Below are positions 1 to 12,397 of a stretch of 64,000 nt of DNA, piece after piece. The position numbers were made by a program, and so were the translations under genes. The stretch is from Arenicola marina (Eukaryota > Annelida > Polychaeta > Arenicolidae), in NCBI GenBank assembly GCA_964019135.1, contig OZ025256.1, positions 42,132,035 to 42,196,034 on the forward strand, in the 5' to 3' direction. Each line of letters begins with the position of its first letter. Positions within the stretch are counted from its first letter, which is position 1. The notes beneath the pieces are model-generated. The model had not been told where the DNA came from, searched no databases, and worked only from the letters and a program-made list of their open reading frames with translations.

Positions 1-146
1 TCTTTGCTTTAAAAAGGCGGGGGAGGGGGGTGGGGAAAGACTGACCATCGGTAAGGTAGAGGACTGCCACGTTCAACACTAAACCCCCCTCCCTTGCAAT
101 CGCTGGGAACCCCTGTTCACCAGCTAAAAGTAAGTTTTGTTGGTGC
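1..146. other. no gene seen
   Basis: G-rich and C-rich low-complexity sequence leading into the first tandem array. No coding exon or RNA gene is visible. Confidence 0.6.
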
Positions 147-512
147 CTACAAAGCGTGTTTCTTGTCACCCACGAGGCGTGATTCTTGTTGTCACCCACG
201 AAGCGTGTTACTTGTTGTCACCCACGAAGCGTGTTACTTGTTGTCACCCACGAAGCGTGTTACTTGTTGTCACCCACGAAGCGTGTTACTTGTTGTCACC
301 CACGAAGCGTGTTACTTGTTGTCACCCACGAAGCGTGTTACTTGATGTCACCCACGAAGCGTGTTACTTGTTGTCACCCACGAGGCGTGTTTCTTGTTGT
401 CACCCACGAGGCGTGTTTCTTGTTGTCACCCACGAGGCGTGTTTCTTGTCACCAACGAGGCGTGTTTCTTGCTGTCACCAACGAGACGTGTTCCTTCTTG
501 TCACCCACAATT
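147..512. repeat. 26-bp minisatellite, about 14 copies
   Basis: Head-to-tail copies of a 26-bp unit whose core reads GTCACCCACGAAGCGTG. Adjacent unit starts are exactly 26 bases apart (for example 243 and 269). Copies in the middle are nearly identical. Those at the right end carry an A-to-G change (GAGGCGTG) and small deletions. Because 26 is not a multiple of three, the open frames over it drift through all phases and show no coding character. Confidence 0.95.
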
Positions 513-837
513 ATAAAGGCTGCTTAATATCCTTTTTGTTTTCTTTTGGAATATCATAGTAGACTAGGATCATGAATTATAACACATGTGTTTCCTCTCA
601 CAATGTCACAATATCGGTATAATTGTGAACCCTAATCTCATATTTTTTTCCGTTCTCGAAGAATCTCCATACTAAGCTGACCAAAAGCAATTGCTGGTAT
701 TTATAATGTTATGACCCGCATCCGACAAGCTGCCACGCGTACATTATAACAGCAATTGGCGGGTGGGCATTAACAAAAGACGCTTAGACTGAACTACTAC
801 ACACTTAACACTGAGCAATATATCCCAGAGCAGCACT
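513..837. other. no gene seen
   Basis: AT-rich single-copy sequence between two arrays. No splice-bounded open frame and no RNA gene is visible. Confidence 0.6.
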
Positions 838-3800
838 CGTTGGATTCAGCAAGGGGCGGGGAAGGGAATACCGCTGGGGTGTGGGGGATTGTTACGGCTT
901 TAACAAGGTGGGGCGGTGTGGATTCAGCAAGGGGCGGGGGAGGGAATACCGCTGGGGTGTGGGGGATTGTTACGGCTTTAACAAGGTGGGGCGGTGTGGA
1001 TTCAGCAAGGGGCGGGGGAGGGAATACCGCTGGGGTGTGGGGGATTGTTACGGCTTTAACAAGGTGGGGCGGTGTGGATTCAGCAAGGGGCGGGGGAGGG
1101 AATACCGCTGGGGTGTGGGGGATTGTTACGGCTTTAACAAGGTGGGGCGGTGTGGATTCAGCAAGGGGCGGGGGAGGGAATACCGCTGGGGTGTGGGGGA
1201 TTGTTACGGCTTTAACAAGGTGGGGCGGTGTGGATTCAGCAAGGGGCGGGGGAGGGAATACCGCTGGGGTGTGGGGGATTGTTACGGCTTTAACAAGGTG
1301 GGGCGGTGTGGATTCAGCAAGGGGCGGGGGAGGGAATACCGCTGGGGTGTGGGGGTTTGTTACGGCTTTAACAAGGTGGGGCGGTGTGGATTCAGCAAGG
1401 GGCGGGGGAGGGAATACCGCTGGGGTGTGGGGGATTGTTACGGCTTTAACAAGGTGGGGCGGTGTGGATTCAGCAAGGGGCGGGGGAGGGAATACCGCTG
1501 GGGTGTGGGGGATTGTTACGGCTTTAACAGGGGGGCGGTGTGGATTCAGCAAGGGGCAGGGGAGGGAATACCGCTGGGGTGTGGGGGATTGTTACGGCTT
1601 TAACAAGGTGGGGCGGTGTGGATTCAGCAAGGGGCGGGGGAGGGAATACCGCTGGGGTGTGGGGGATTGTTACGGCTTTAACAAGGTGGGGCGGTGTGGA
1701 TTCAGCAAGGGGCGGGGGAGGGAATACCGCTGGGGTGTGGGGGTTTGTTACGGCTTTAACAGGGGGGGGGGGCGGTGTGGATTCAGCAAGGGGCGGGGGA
1801 GGGAATACCGCTGGGGTGTGGGGGATTGTTACGGCTTTAACAAGGTGGGGCGGTGTGGATTCAGCAAGGGGCGGGGGAGGGAATACCGCTGGGGTGTGGG
1901 GGTTTGTTACGGCTTTAACAGGGGGGGGGGGGCGGTGTGGATTCAGCAAGGGGCGGGGGAGGGAATACCGCTGGGGTGTGGGGGATTGTTACGGCTTTAA
2001 CAAGGTGGGGCGGTGTGGATTCAGCAAGGGGCGGGGGAGGGAATACCGCTGGGGTGTGGGGGATTGTTACGGCTTTAACAAGGTGGGGCGGTGTGGATTC
2101 AGCAAGGGGCGGGGGAGGGAATACCGCTGGGGTGTGGGGGTTTGTTACGGCTTTAACAGGGGGGGGGGGCGGTGTGGATTCAGCAAGGGGCGGGGGAGGG
2201 AATACCGCTGGGGTGTGGGGGATTGTTACGGCTTTAACAAGGTGGGGCGGTGTGGATTCAGCAAGGGGCGGGGGAGGGAATACCGCTGGGGTGTGGGGGT
2301 TTGTTACGGCTTTAACAGGGGGGGGGGGCGGTGTGGATTCAGCAAGGGGCGGGGGAGGGAATACCGCTGGGGTGTGGGGGATTGTTACGGCTTTAACAGG
2401 GGGGCGGTGTGGATTCAGCAAGGGGCGGGGGAGGGAATACCGCTGGGGTGTGGGGGTTTGTTACGGCTTTAACAAGGTGGGGCGGTGTGGATTCAGCAAG
2501 GGGCGGGGGAGGGAATACCGCTGGGGTGTGGGGGTTTGTTACGGCTTTAACAGGGTGGGGCGGTGTGGATTCAGCAAGGGGCGGGGGCGGGAATACCGCT
2601 GGGGTGTGGGGGTTTGTTACGGCTTTAACAGGGTGGGGCGGTGTGGATTCAGCAAGGGGCGGGGGCGGGAATACCGCTGGGGTGTGGGGGTTTGTTACGG
2701 CTTTAACAAGGTGGGGCGGTGTGGATTCAGCAAGGGGCGGGGGAGGGAATACCGCTGGGGTGTGGGGGTTTGTTACGGCTTTAACAGGGCGGGGCGGTGT
2801 GGGTTCAGCAAGGGGCGGGGGAGGGAATACCGCTGGGGTGTGGGGGTTTGTTACGGCTTTAACAGGATGGGGCGGTGTGGATTCAGCAAGGGGCGGGGGA
2901 GGGAATACCGCTGGGGTGTGGGGGATCGTTACGGCTTTAACAGGGGGGGCGGTGTGGATTCAGCAAGGGGAGGGGGCGGGAATACCGCTGGGGTGTGGGG
3001 GTTTGTTACGGCTTTAACAGGGTGGGGCGGTGTGGATTCAGCAAGGGGCGGGGGAGGGAATACCGCTGGGGTGTGGGGGTTTGTTACGGCTTTAACAAGG
3101 TGGGGCGGTGTGGATTCAGCAAGGGGCGGGGGCGGGAATACCGCTGGGGTGTGGGGGTTTGTTACGGCTTTAACAGGGGGGGGCGGTGTGGATTCAGCAA
3201 GGGGCGGGGGAGGGAATACCGCTGGGGTGTGGGGGTTTGTTACGGCTTTAACAGGGTGGGGCGGTGTGGATTCAGCAAGGGGCGGGGGAGGGAATACCGC
3301 TGGGGTGTGGGGGATCGTTACGGCTTTAACAGGGGGGGGCGGTGTGGATTCAGCAAGGGGCAGGGGAGGGAATACCGCTGGGGTGTGTGGGATCGTTACG
3401 GCTTTAACAGGGGGGGGCGGTGTGGATTCAGCAAGGGGCGGGGGCGGGAATACCGCTGGGGTGTGGGGGTTTGTTACGGCTTTAACAAGGTGGGGCGGTG
3501 TGGATTCAGCAAGGGGCGGGGGAGGGAATACCGCTGGGGTGTGGGGGTTTGTTACGGCTTTAACAAGGCGGGGCGGTGTGGATTCAGCAAGGGGCGGGGG
3601 AGGGAATACCGCTGGGGTGTGGGGGTTTGTTACGGCTTTAACAGGGCGGGGCGGTGTGGATTCAGCAAGGGGCGGGGGAGGGAATACCGCTGGGGTGTGG
3701 GGGTTTGTTACGGCTTTAACAAGGTGGGGCGGTGTGGATTCAGCAAGGGGCGGGGGAGGGAATACCGCTGGGGTGTGGGGGATTGTTACGGCTTTAACAG

Positions 3801-6800
3801 GGCGGGGCGGTGTGGATTCAGCAAGGGGCGGGGGAGGGAATACCGCTGGGGTGTGGGGGTTTGTTACGGCTTTAACAGGGCGGGGCGGTGTGGATTCAGC
3901 AAGGGGCGGGGGCGGGAATACCGCTGGGGTGTGGGGGTTTGTTACGGCTTTAACAGGGTGGGGCGGTGTGGATTCAGCAAGGGGCGGGGGAGGGAATACC
4001 GCTGGGGTGTGGGGGTTTGTTACGGCTTTAACAAGGTGGGGCGGTGTGGATTCAGCAAGGGGCGGGGGCGGGAATACCGCTGGGGTGTGGGGGTTTGTTA
4101 CGGCTTTAACAGGGGGGGGGGGTGTGGATTCAGCAAGGGGCAGGGGAGGGAATACCGCTGGGGTGTGGGGGTTTGTTACGGCTTTAACAAGGCGGGGCGG
4201 TGTGGATTCAGCAAGGGGCGGGGGAGGGAATACCGCTGGGGTGTGGGGGATTGTTACGGCTTTAACAAGGTGGGGCGGTGTGGATTCAGCAAGGGGCGGG
4301 GGAGGGAATACCGCTGGGGTGTGGGGGTTTGTTACGGCTTTAACAGGGGGGGGGCGGTGTGGATTCAGCAAGGGGCGGGGGAGGGAATACCGCTGGGGTG
4401 TGGGGGTTTGTTACGGCTTTAACAAGGTGGGGCGGTGTGGATTCAGCAAGGGGCGGGGGAGGGAATACCGCTGGGGTGTGGGGGTTTGTTACGGCTTTAA
4501 CAGGGCGGGGCGGTGTGGATTCAGCAAGGGGCGGGGGAGGGGAATACCGCTGGGGTGTGGGGGTTTGTTACGGCTTTACCAAGGTGGGGGCGGTGTGGAT
4601 TCAGCAAGGGGCGGGGGAGGGAATACCGCTGGGTGTGGGGGTTTGTTACGGCTTTAACAGGGCGGGCGGTGTGGATTCAGCAAGGGGCGGGGGGAGGGAA
4701 TACCGCTGGGTGTGGGGGTTTGTTACGGCTTTAACAGGGTGGGGCGGTGTGGATTCAGCAAGGGGCGGGGGGCGGGAATACCGCTGGGGTGTGGGGGTTT
4801 GTTACGGCTTTAACAGGGTGGGGCGGTGTGGATTCAGCAAGGGGCGGGGGAGGGAATACCGCTGGGGTGTGGGGGTTTGTTACGGCTTTTAACATGGTGG
4901 GGCGGTTGTGGATTCAGCAAGGGGCGGGGGAGGGAATACCGCTGGGGTGTGGGGGATTGTTACGGCTTTAACAGGGTGGGGGCGGTGTGGATTCAGCAAG
5001 GGGGCGGGGAGGGAATACCGCTGGGGTGTGGGGGTTTGTTACGGCTTTAACAGGGTGGGGCGGTGTGGATTCAGCAAGGGGGCGGGGGAGGGAATACCGC
5101 TGGGGTGTGGGGGTTTGTTACGGCTTTAACAGGGGGGGGGAGGGCGGTGTGGATTCAGCAAGGGCGGGGGAGGGAATACCGCTGGGGTGTGGGGGATCGT
5201 TACGGCTTTAACAGGGGGGCGGTGTGGATTCAGCAAGGGGCGGGGGAGGGAATACCGCTGGGGTGTGGGGGATTGTTACGGCTTTAACAGGGGGGGGGGG
5301 ATGTGGATTCAGCAAGGGGCGGGGGAGGGAATACCGCTGGGGTGTGGGGGTTTGTTACGGCTTTAACAGGGCGGGGCGGTGTGGATTCAGCAAGGGGCGG
5401 GGGAGGGAATACCGCTGGGGGTGTGGGGGATTGTTACGGCTTTAACAAGGTGGGGCGGTGTGGATTCAGCAAGGGGCGGGGGAGGGAATACCGCTGGGGT
5501 GTGGGGGATCGTTACGGCTTTAACAGGGCGGGGCGGTGTGGATTCAGCAAGGGGCGGGGGAGGGAATACCGCTGGGGTGTGGGGGATTGTTACGGCTTGA
5601 ACAGGGGGGGGGGGCGGTGTGGATTCAGCAAGGGGTGGGGGAGGAATACCGCTGGGCTGTGGGGGTTTGTTACGGCTTGAACAGGGGGGGGGGGCGGTGT
5701 GGATTCAGCAAGGGGGCGGGGGAGGGGTATACCGCTGGGGTGTGGGGGATTGTTACGGCTTTAACAGGGGGGGGGTGTGGATTCAGCAAGGGGCAGGGGA
5801 GGGAATACCGCTGGGGTGTGGGGGATTGTTACGGCTTTAACAGGGTGGGGCGGTGTGGATTCAGCAAGGGGCGGGGGAGGGAATACCGCTGGGGTGTGGG
5901 GGATTGTTACGGCTTTAACAAGGTGGGGCGGTGTGGATTCAGCAAGGGGCGGGGGAGGGAATACCGCTGGGGTGTGGGGGTTTGTTACGGCTTTAACAGG
6001 CGGGGCGGTGTGGATTCAGCAAGGGGCGGGGGAGGGAATACCGCTGGGGTGTGGGGGATTGTTACGGCTTGAACAGGGGGGGGGGCGGTGTGGATTCAGC
6101 AAGGGGCGGGGGAGGGAATACCGCTGGGGTGTGGGGGATTGTTACGGCTTGAAACAGGGGGGGGGGGGGTGGATTCAGCAAGGGGCGGGGGAGGGAATAC
6201 CGCTGGGTGTGGGCATCGTTACGGCTTTAACAGGGCGGGGCGGTGTGGATTCAGCAAGGGGCGGGGGAGGAATACCGCTGGGTGTGGGGGGATTGTTACG
6301 GCTTGAACAGGGGGGGGGGGCGGTGTGGATTCAGCAAGGGGCGGGGGAGGGAATACCGCTGGGGTGTGGGGGATTGTTACGGCTTTAACAGGGGGGGGGG
6401 GGTGGATTCAGCAAGGGGCGGGGGAGGGAATACCGCTGGGGTGTGGGGGATTGTTACGGCTTGAACAGGGGGGGGGCGGTGTGGATTCAGCAAGGGCGGG
6501 GGAGGGAATACCGCTGTGGTGTGGGGGCATCGTTACGGCTTTAACAGGGCGGGGCGGTGTGGATTCAGCAAGGGGCGGGGGAGGGAATACCGCTGGGGTG
6601 TGGGGGTTTGTTACGGCTTTAACAGGGGGGGGGTGTGGATTCAGCAAGGGGCGGGGGAGGGAATACCGCTGGGGTGTGGGGATTGTTACGGCTTTAACAG
6701 GGTGGGGCGTGTGGATTCAGCAAGGGGCGGGGAGGGAATACCGCTGGGGTGTGGGGGTTTGTTACGGCTTTAACAGGGGGGGGGGCGGTGTGGATTCAGC

Positions 6801-7393
6801 AAGGGGCGGGGGAGGGTATACCGCTGGGGTGTGGGGGATTGTTACGGCTTTAACAGGGGGGGGCGGTGTGGATTCAGCAAGGGGCGGGGGAGGGAATACC
6901 GCTGGGGTGTGGGGGATTGTTACGGCTTTAACAGGGTGGGGCGGTGTGGATTCAGCAAGGGGCAGGGGAGGGAATACCGCTGGGGTGTGGGGGATTGTTA
7001 CGGCTTTAACAGGGTGGGGGGGGGTGTGGATTCAGCAAGGGGCAGGGGAGGGAATACCGCTGGGGTGTGGGGGATTGTTACGGCTTTAACAGGTGGGGCG
7101 GTGTGGATTCAGCAAGGGGCGGGGGAGGGAATACCGCTGGGGTGTGGGGGATCGTTACGGCTTTAACAGGGGGGGGGGGAGCGGTGTGGATTCAGCAAGG
7201 GGCAGGGGAGGGAATACCGCTGGGGTGTGGGGGATTGTTACGGCTTTAACAGGGTGGGGGCTGTGGATTCAGCAAGGGGCGGGGGAGGGAATACCGCTGG
7301 GGTGTGGGGGATTGTTACGGCTTTAACAGGGTGGGGCGGTGTGGATTCAGAAAGGGGCGGGGGAGGGAATACCGATGGGGTGTGGGGGTTTGT
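838..7393. repeat. 78-bp G-rich minisatellite, about 84 copies
   Basis: About 6.5 kb of one 78-bp unit. The plus strand carries several G runs per unit (for example GGGGCGGGGGAGGG and a variable run of 4 to 12 G before GCGGTGTGG). The left third is most homogeneous. The right part (from about 4540) has many one-base length changes in the G runs, so it looks older or more slippage-prone. A 78-bp unit is 26 codons, so frames stay open for up to 906 codons on the plus strand and 480 on the minus strand. The jumps between frames coincide with G-run length changes, as expected of noncoding repeat. Strong G-quadruplex potential on the plus strand. Confidence 0.97.
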
Positions 7394-8300
7394 TGCAGGA
7401 TGTGTGTGCGTGTATGTGTCGGCGGGGGGGGGGGGGTGGCGCTAGTACAATAATTCCACGTGTGTTTGTCCCGTAAACGTCCTACACGGCCAGGTAAGGC
7501 CAAATTCACAGAACACTTTACAACCGACATTATATTTTCACAAGGGAAGTCGGGGCGCACGGGGGGGGCGTGATGGGGTAACAAAGCACGAGTTTGCAAG
7601 AGGGGGGGGGTGCACCCCTAATCCCCTCCCCTAGATCCGTCCCTGAGCTGTTTAGTCTATGGTCTCTGTTTACTATGTTGTCACAAATTCAAGGCCTACG
7701 TCACATCAACTTTATATTTCAAGAGATCAACTTATAGATAACCAAACGAGATGCCGGAGGCGTATAATTTATCAATGGGCTGATACTGGCTATTCTATAA
7801 CCTCGATATGAATGAGCCAAATAATATTCTCGTGAACGTTTCGAAAGCTGTTATTAAACTGTGCATTCTGCGCCAGGTATCTAACCTCGGTCCTGGTCTG
7901 CTGCCACGTTGTGTTCGGTTCGAACACGTGCTCGGGATGCCAGTATGAGTAGGCCCTATGAGGGGCTGTCCGCCATTTTGGATTTGGTGAATTTTGTTTG
8001 CTGCTAACCAGAAATAAAAATGCGCATTAGAACTTCCGGTTATCGACTATAGTCAAAGCCTGAAATCACTCTCCAACACTTAACATCTTTTGGCAATTGT
8101 ACGACACAAGACTTGTGATGAGATTATGCAGATTCATCAACATAATAAAGAATATCATAGCGAGATCGGTTTCAAGTAAGATAATGTCTGATCTGAGGAC
8201 TATGGCACAACACCGTAACATCGTATGCTGCTGCTCACGCGTAGCACTACAGCTGTCGTCATAGGCTTAATATGCTTTCTTATGTCCATACCAATCCCAG
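7394..8300. other. single-copy noncoding DNA
   Basis: Contains a G tract near 7420-7436 and C- and G-rich low-complexity patches up to about 7630, then AT-rich sequence. No supported exon. A pyrimidine-rich stretch ending in CAG at 8300 is the acceptor of the candidate exon that follows. Confidence 0.5.
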
Positions 8301-8448
8301 GGCCGACCCTCATCCAGCAGCAGTGAGCAGCGCAAGAAGGAGGCAGAGAATGACAAAGAGAAACAGAAAGAGGCAGAGAATGACAACGATAAACGGAAAG
8401 AGACAGAGAATGACAAAGATAAACAGAAGGAGAATGGTAAACAGAACG
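8301..8448 (+). CDS. candidate coding exon with 10-residue E/K/N/D-rich repeats
   Basis: A 148-nt open segment between a good acceptor (pyrimidine-rich, ends CCCAG at 8300) and a consensus donor (GTAAGT at 8449). Read from its first base it encodes GRPSSSSEQR and then about three copies of a charged 10-residue unit (KEAENDKEKQ, KEAENDNDKR, KETENDKDKQ), giving a 30-bp period. It would leave in phase 1, which fits both the giant exon entry at 14085 (phase 1) and gene A exon 25640 (phase 1). The 10-residue period is the same as that of the giant exon, which supports them belonging to one gene, but no transcript evidence is available. It cannot splice to the exon at 13804, because that exon has a stop when entered in phase 1. 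It could also belong to an unrelated gene. Confidence 0.45.
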
Positions 8449-8861
8449 GTAAGTAAAAACTGTCGATACAACCAAACCATTTGTCTCGGTAATGTCTCGA
8501 AATTATTGGCCAACTGTGTGTACGTTCACTCAAACACCAAATAGATTTGTTATTATATTTCAAAATGCAAACAACGGCAGAAATGCCCGCCTTTTGATGA
8601 CGCAATGTCACACTTTTCCACAAAATCTGCCCCACTTTGATTACAAAGATGGTCTAACAACATGCCTTGATATTTATTGCTTACGATAAGTGTGTTTAAA
8701 TACACCAAGGATCTAATGCGTGAATTCCCTTTAAACTACATGTATTTGGAAAAAATATTGCAGCAGGAGTAACTTTAAAGCTTCTGATACAGCAATTTTT
8801 CGCATGAGAATTGTTTCGGAACATGTGGAGTGAGCTATGCCAGGTGCCGCGTAATATCAAT

Positions 8862-9126
8862 ATAGACCGAATCAGGCTGTCAATAATTCACTGACGTCAC
8901 TGTTGCCTCTATCCAACCATGTGGTGAAAAAACGTCTTCCATGCGCGCTATGTCGGACAAGCTAGTTTGACAAACAAAGCAGCATGTCACTTTCTTGTTA
9001 GTTTCAGAGATGAGTATTTCTCACTTGTACCTACCATCAGCTATGATTGTCAATTTCATGCTCACGATTAACTCGTGACCTCAATCGTGGGCGGGGCTTA
9101 GTGTCGGAGTGTGGATCGGTCTATTA
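8862..9126 (+). mobile_element. MITE, full-length copy (about 265 bp)
   Basis: Starts TAGACCGAATC and ends GGATCGGTCTA, so the ends form an imperfect terminal inverted repeat of about 11 bp. The same sequence recurs in reverse at 50650-50880, and its right half recurs at 12139-12252, 36898-36985 and 50884-51006. It has no coding capacity. This is a nonautonomous DNA transposon; the family is not identified. Confidence 0.8.
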
Positions 9127-9169
9127 CGGACCCAAGCTGTGATACTTTTAAAAGGACGTATGGGCTTAA

Positions 9170-9312
9170 CTAGGCCAAATAACTGCCCCGGACGATGAAG
9201 GATGAATGAAACATGCCCCAGATTAGGTGTCCGGGCCCGGATTCGAACCCATGACCTATTGATCTGCGGTCTAGTGCGCTAACCACTGCACCAGGGAGGC
9301 CCCCCAGGACCT
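9170..9312 (-). mobile_element. tRNA-derived SINE (family 1), head and body
   Basis: Read on the minus strand, it begins with a tRNA-like head: GCCTCCCTGGTGCAGTGG gives an A box, and GGTTCGAATCC gives a B box about 50 bases later, followed by a body mentioning GGGGCATGTTTCATTCATCC. The adjoining 54-bp array is built from the 5' part of this head. A degraded relative lies at about 12715-12800 and a 3' fragment at about 22095-22180. It is a SINE, not a functional tRNA gene: there is no folded anticodon arm that I can support. Confidence 0.8.
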
Positions 9313-11735
9313 ATTGATCTACTGTCTAGTGCGCTAACCACTACACCAGGGAGGCCCCCAGGACCTATTGATCTGCGGTCTAGTGAGCTAACTACTACAC
9401 CAGGGAGGCCCCCAGGACCTATTGATCTGCGGTCTAGTGGGCTAACCACTACACCAGGGAGGCCCCCAGGACCTATTGATCTGGGGTCTAGTGCGCTAAC
9501 TACTACACCAGGGAGGCCCCCAGGACCTGTTGACCTGGGGTCTCGTGCGCTAACCACTACACCAGGGAGGCCCCCAGGACCTATTGATCTGCGGTCTAGT
9601 GGGCTAACCACTACACCAGGGAGGCCCCCAGGACCTATTGATCTGCGGTCTAGTGCGCTAACCACTACACCAGGGAGGCCCCCAGGACCTATTGATCTGC
9701 GGTCTAGTGGGCTAACCACTACACCAGGGAGGCCCCCAGGACCTATTGATCTGCGGTCCAGTGCGCTAACCACTACACCAGGGAGGCCCTCACGACCTGT
9801 TGATCTGCGGTCTAGTGGGCTAACCACTACACCAGGGAGGCCCCCAGGACCTATTGATCTGCGGTCCAGTGCGCTAACCACTACACCAGGGAGGCCCTCA
9901 CGACCTGTTGATCTGCGGTCTAGTGGGCTAACCACTACACCAGGGAGGCCCCCAGGACCTATTGATCTGCGGTCTAGTGGGCTAACCACTACACCAGGGA
10001 GGCCCCCAGGACCTATTGATCTGCGGTCTAGTGCGCTAACCACTACACCAGGGAGGCCCCCAGGACCTATTGATCTGCGGTCTAGTGGGCTAACCACTAC
10101 AACAGGGAGGCCCCCAGGACCTATTGATCTGCGGTCTAGTGGGCTAACCACTACACCAAGGAGGCCCCCAGGACCTATTGATCTGCGGTCTAGTGGGCTA
10201 ACCACTACACCAGGGAGGCCCCCAGGACCTATTGATCTGCGGTCTAGTGCGCTAACCACTACACCAGGAAGGCCCCCAGGATCTATTGATCTGTGGTCCA
10301 GTGCGCTAACCACTACACCAGGAAGGCCCCCAGTACCTATTGATCTGCGGTCTAGTGCGCTAACCACTACACCAGGGAGGCCCTCACGACCTGTTGATCT
10401 GCGGTCTAGTGGGCTAACCACTACACCAGGGAGGCCCCCAGGACCTGTTGATCTGCGGTCTAGTGGGCTAACCACTACACCAGGAAGGCCCTCAGGACCT
10501 GTTGATCTGCGGTCTAGTGGGCTAACCACTACACCAGGGAGGCCCTCAGGACCTGTTGATCTGCGGTCTAGTGCGCTAACCACTACACCAGGGAGGCCCC
10601 CAGGACCTATTGATCTGCGGTCTAGTGCGCTAACCACTACACCAGGGAGGCCCTCAGGACCTGTTGATCTGCGGTCTAGTGGGCTAACCACTACAACAGG
10701 GAGGCCCCCAGGACCTATTGATCTGCGGTCTAGTGGGCTAACCACTACAACAGGGAGGCCCCCAGGACCTATTGGTCTGCGGTCTAGTGCGCTAACCACT
10801 ACACCAGGGAGGCCCTCAGGACCGATTGATCTGCGGTCTAGGGCGCTAACCGCTACACCAGGGAGGCCCCCAGGACCTATTGGTCTGCGGTCTAGTGCGC
10901 TAACCACTACACCAGGGAGGCCCTCAGGACCGATTGATCTGCGGTCTAGGGCGCTAACCACTACACCAGGGAGGCCGCCAGGACCTATTGTTCTGCGGTC
11001 TAGTGCGCTAACCACTACACCAGGAAGGCCCCCAGGACCTATTGATCTGCGGTCTAGTGCGCTAACCACTACACCAGGGAGGCCCCCAGGACCTATTGAT
11101 CTGCGGTCTAGTGCGCTAACCACTACACCAGGGAGGCCCTCAGGACCTGTTGATCTGCGGTCTAGTGGGCTAACCACTACAACAGGGAGGCCCCCAGGAC
11201 CTATTGATCTGCGGTCTAGTGGGCTAACCACTACAACAGGGAGGCCCCCAGGACCTATTGGTCTGCGGTCTAGTGCGCTAACCACTACACCAGGGAGGCC
11301 CTCAGGACCGATTGATCTGCGGTCTAGGGCGCTAACCGCTACACCAGGGAGGCCCCCAGGACCTATTGGTCTGCGGTCTAGTGCGCTAACCACTACACCA
11401 GGGAGGCCCTCAGGACCGATTGATCTGCGGTCTAGGGCGCTAACCACTACACCAGGGAGGCCGCCAGGACCTATTGTTCTGCGGTCTAGTGCGCTAACCA
11501 CTACACCAGGAAGGCCCCCAGGACCTATTGATCTGCGGTCTAGTGCGCTAACCACTACACCAGGGAGGCCCCCAGGACCTATTGATCTGCGGTCTAGTGC
11601 GCTAACCACTACACCAGGAAGGCCCCCAGGACCTATTGATCTGCGGTCTAGTGCGCTAACCACCACACCAGGGAGGCCCCCAGGACCTATTGATCTGCGG
11701 TCTAGTGCGCTAACCACTACACTAGTGGAGCCCAC
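9283..11735. repeat. 54-bp minisatellite made of SINE head, about 45 copies
   Basis: Units of 54 bp containing GCGCTAACCACTACACCAGG and GATCTGCGGTCTAG. Reverse-complemented, each unit is the A-box half of the tRNA-derived SINE at 9170-9312. Variants (GTGCG or GTGGG, CCCCAGG or CCTCACG) are arranged in a higher-order pattern. A nine-unit block repeats with a 486-bp offset (rare variants at 10975 and 11461, and at 10820 and 11306). The 836-codon minus-strand open frame over it is a consequence of the 54-bp period and is not called as a gene. Confidence 0.96.
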
Positions 11736-11826
11736 AAAGGAAAAATTAACGAATATTGCTTTGAGACAAACACGCGTGTATTCTGACATTATGACTTTTT
11801 TGGTTTAAAGAAAATGTCCTGTTTAC

Positions 11827-11827
11827 G

Positions 11828-11865
<38 letters not shown>

Positions 11866-11866
11866 T
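11827..11866. repeat. (ATA)n microsatellite
   Basis: About 13 uninterrupted ATA/AAT triplets. Confidence 0.95.
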
Positions 11867-12138
11867 AAAAAGTGTATAATAATATCTTGATGTTGGTTTT
11901 CTCAGTTAGATCTACGTTTAAAATTAGGAGGGTGGAGATTAAAGGCATTAGGCAGTCACCTTTATCCCCACAAGTGTGTACCCCCAGAGGGGCGTCAGGA
12001 GTTAAGCCAAAATAAAATTCATAATAACACGGGGTCAAAGTTTAAAGTGCTTCACCCCTTTGACCTTGCTCGAACTCCAAAACATAACTCGAAAGTAACA
12101 TGGCCTCTTAGTTATTAAAATCGAATGTCCGGTAGCAC

Positions 12139-12252
12139 AGTACTTCTCACTGGTACCTACCATCAGCTACGATTGTCAATTTCATACTCATGATACAGGA
12201 AAATGACTCAAGCGTGGGCAGGGCTTAGTGTCGGAGTATGGATCCGTCTAAT
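12139..12252 (+). mobile_element. MITE fragment (right half)
   Basis: Matches the right half of the MITE at 8862-9126, from AGTACTTCTCAC through GGCTTAGTGTCGGAGTATGG to the terminal TCTA. The left half is absent. Confidence 0.75.
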
Positions 12253-12397
12253 ATACCAAGTTCACCAACAATAACATGCAAAACATAAGCAACACCAAAA
12301 AATAGCAACTAATTACACTAAAAGTGTCTGCACTTGGAAACAACATGACTTATTCCTCTGATTCAGGAAGATACAAGTCGCGCTCAGCAAAGTGACA

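Noticed and set aside
147..512. CRISPR-like look of the arrays
   Set aside because: Units are directly adjacent without unique spacers, and the window is clearly animal DNA with introns.
838..7393. Long open frames (up to 906 codons) over the 78-bp array
   Set aside because: The period is 26 codons, so any frame without a stop in one unit stays open. Several frames on both strands are open at once, and frame changes follow G-run length changes.
9279..11789. 836-codon minus-strand frame of VVVSALDRRSIGPGGLPG repeats
   Set aside because: It is the translation of a 54-bp array derived from a tRNA-like SINE head. It has no splice context and there is no protein-like constraint between units.
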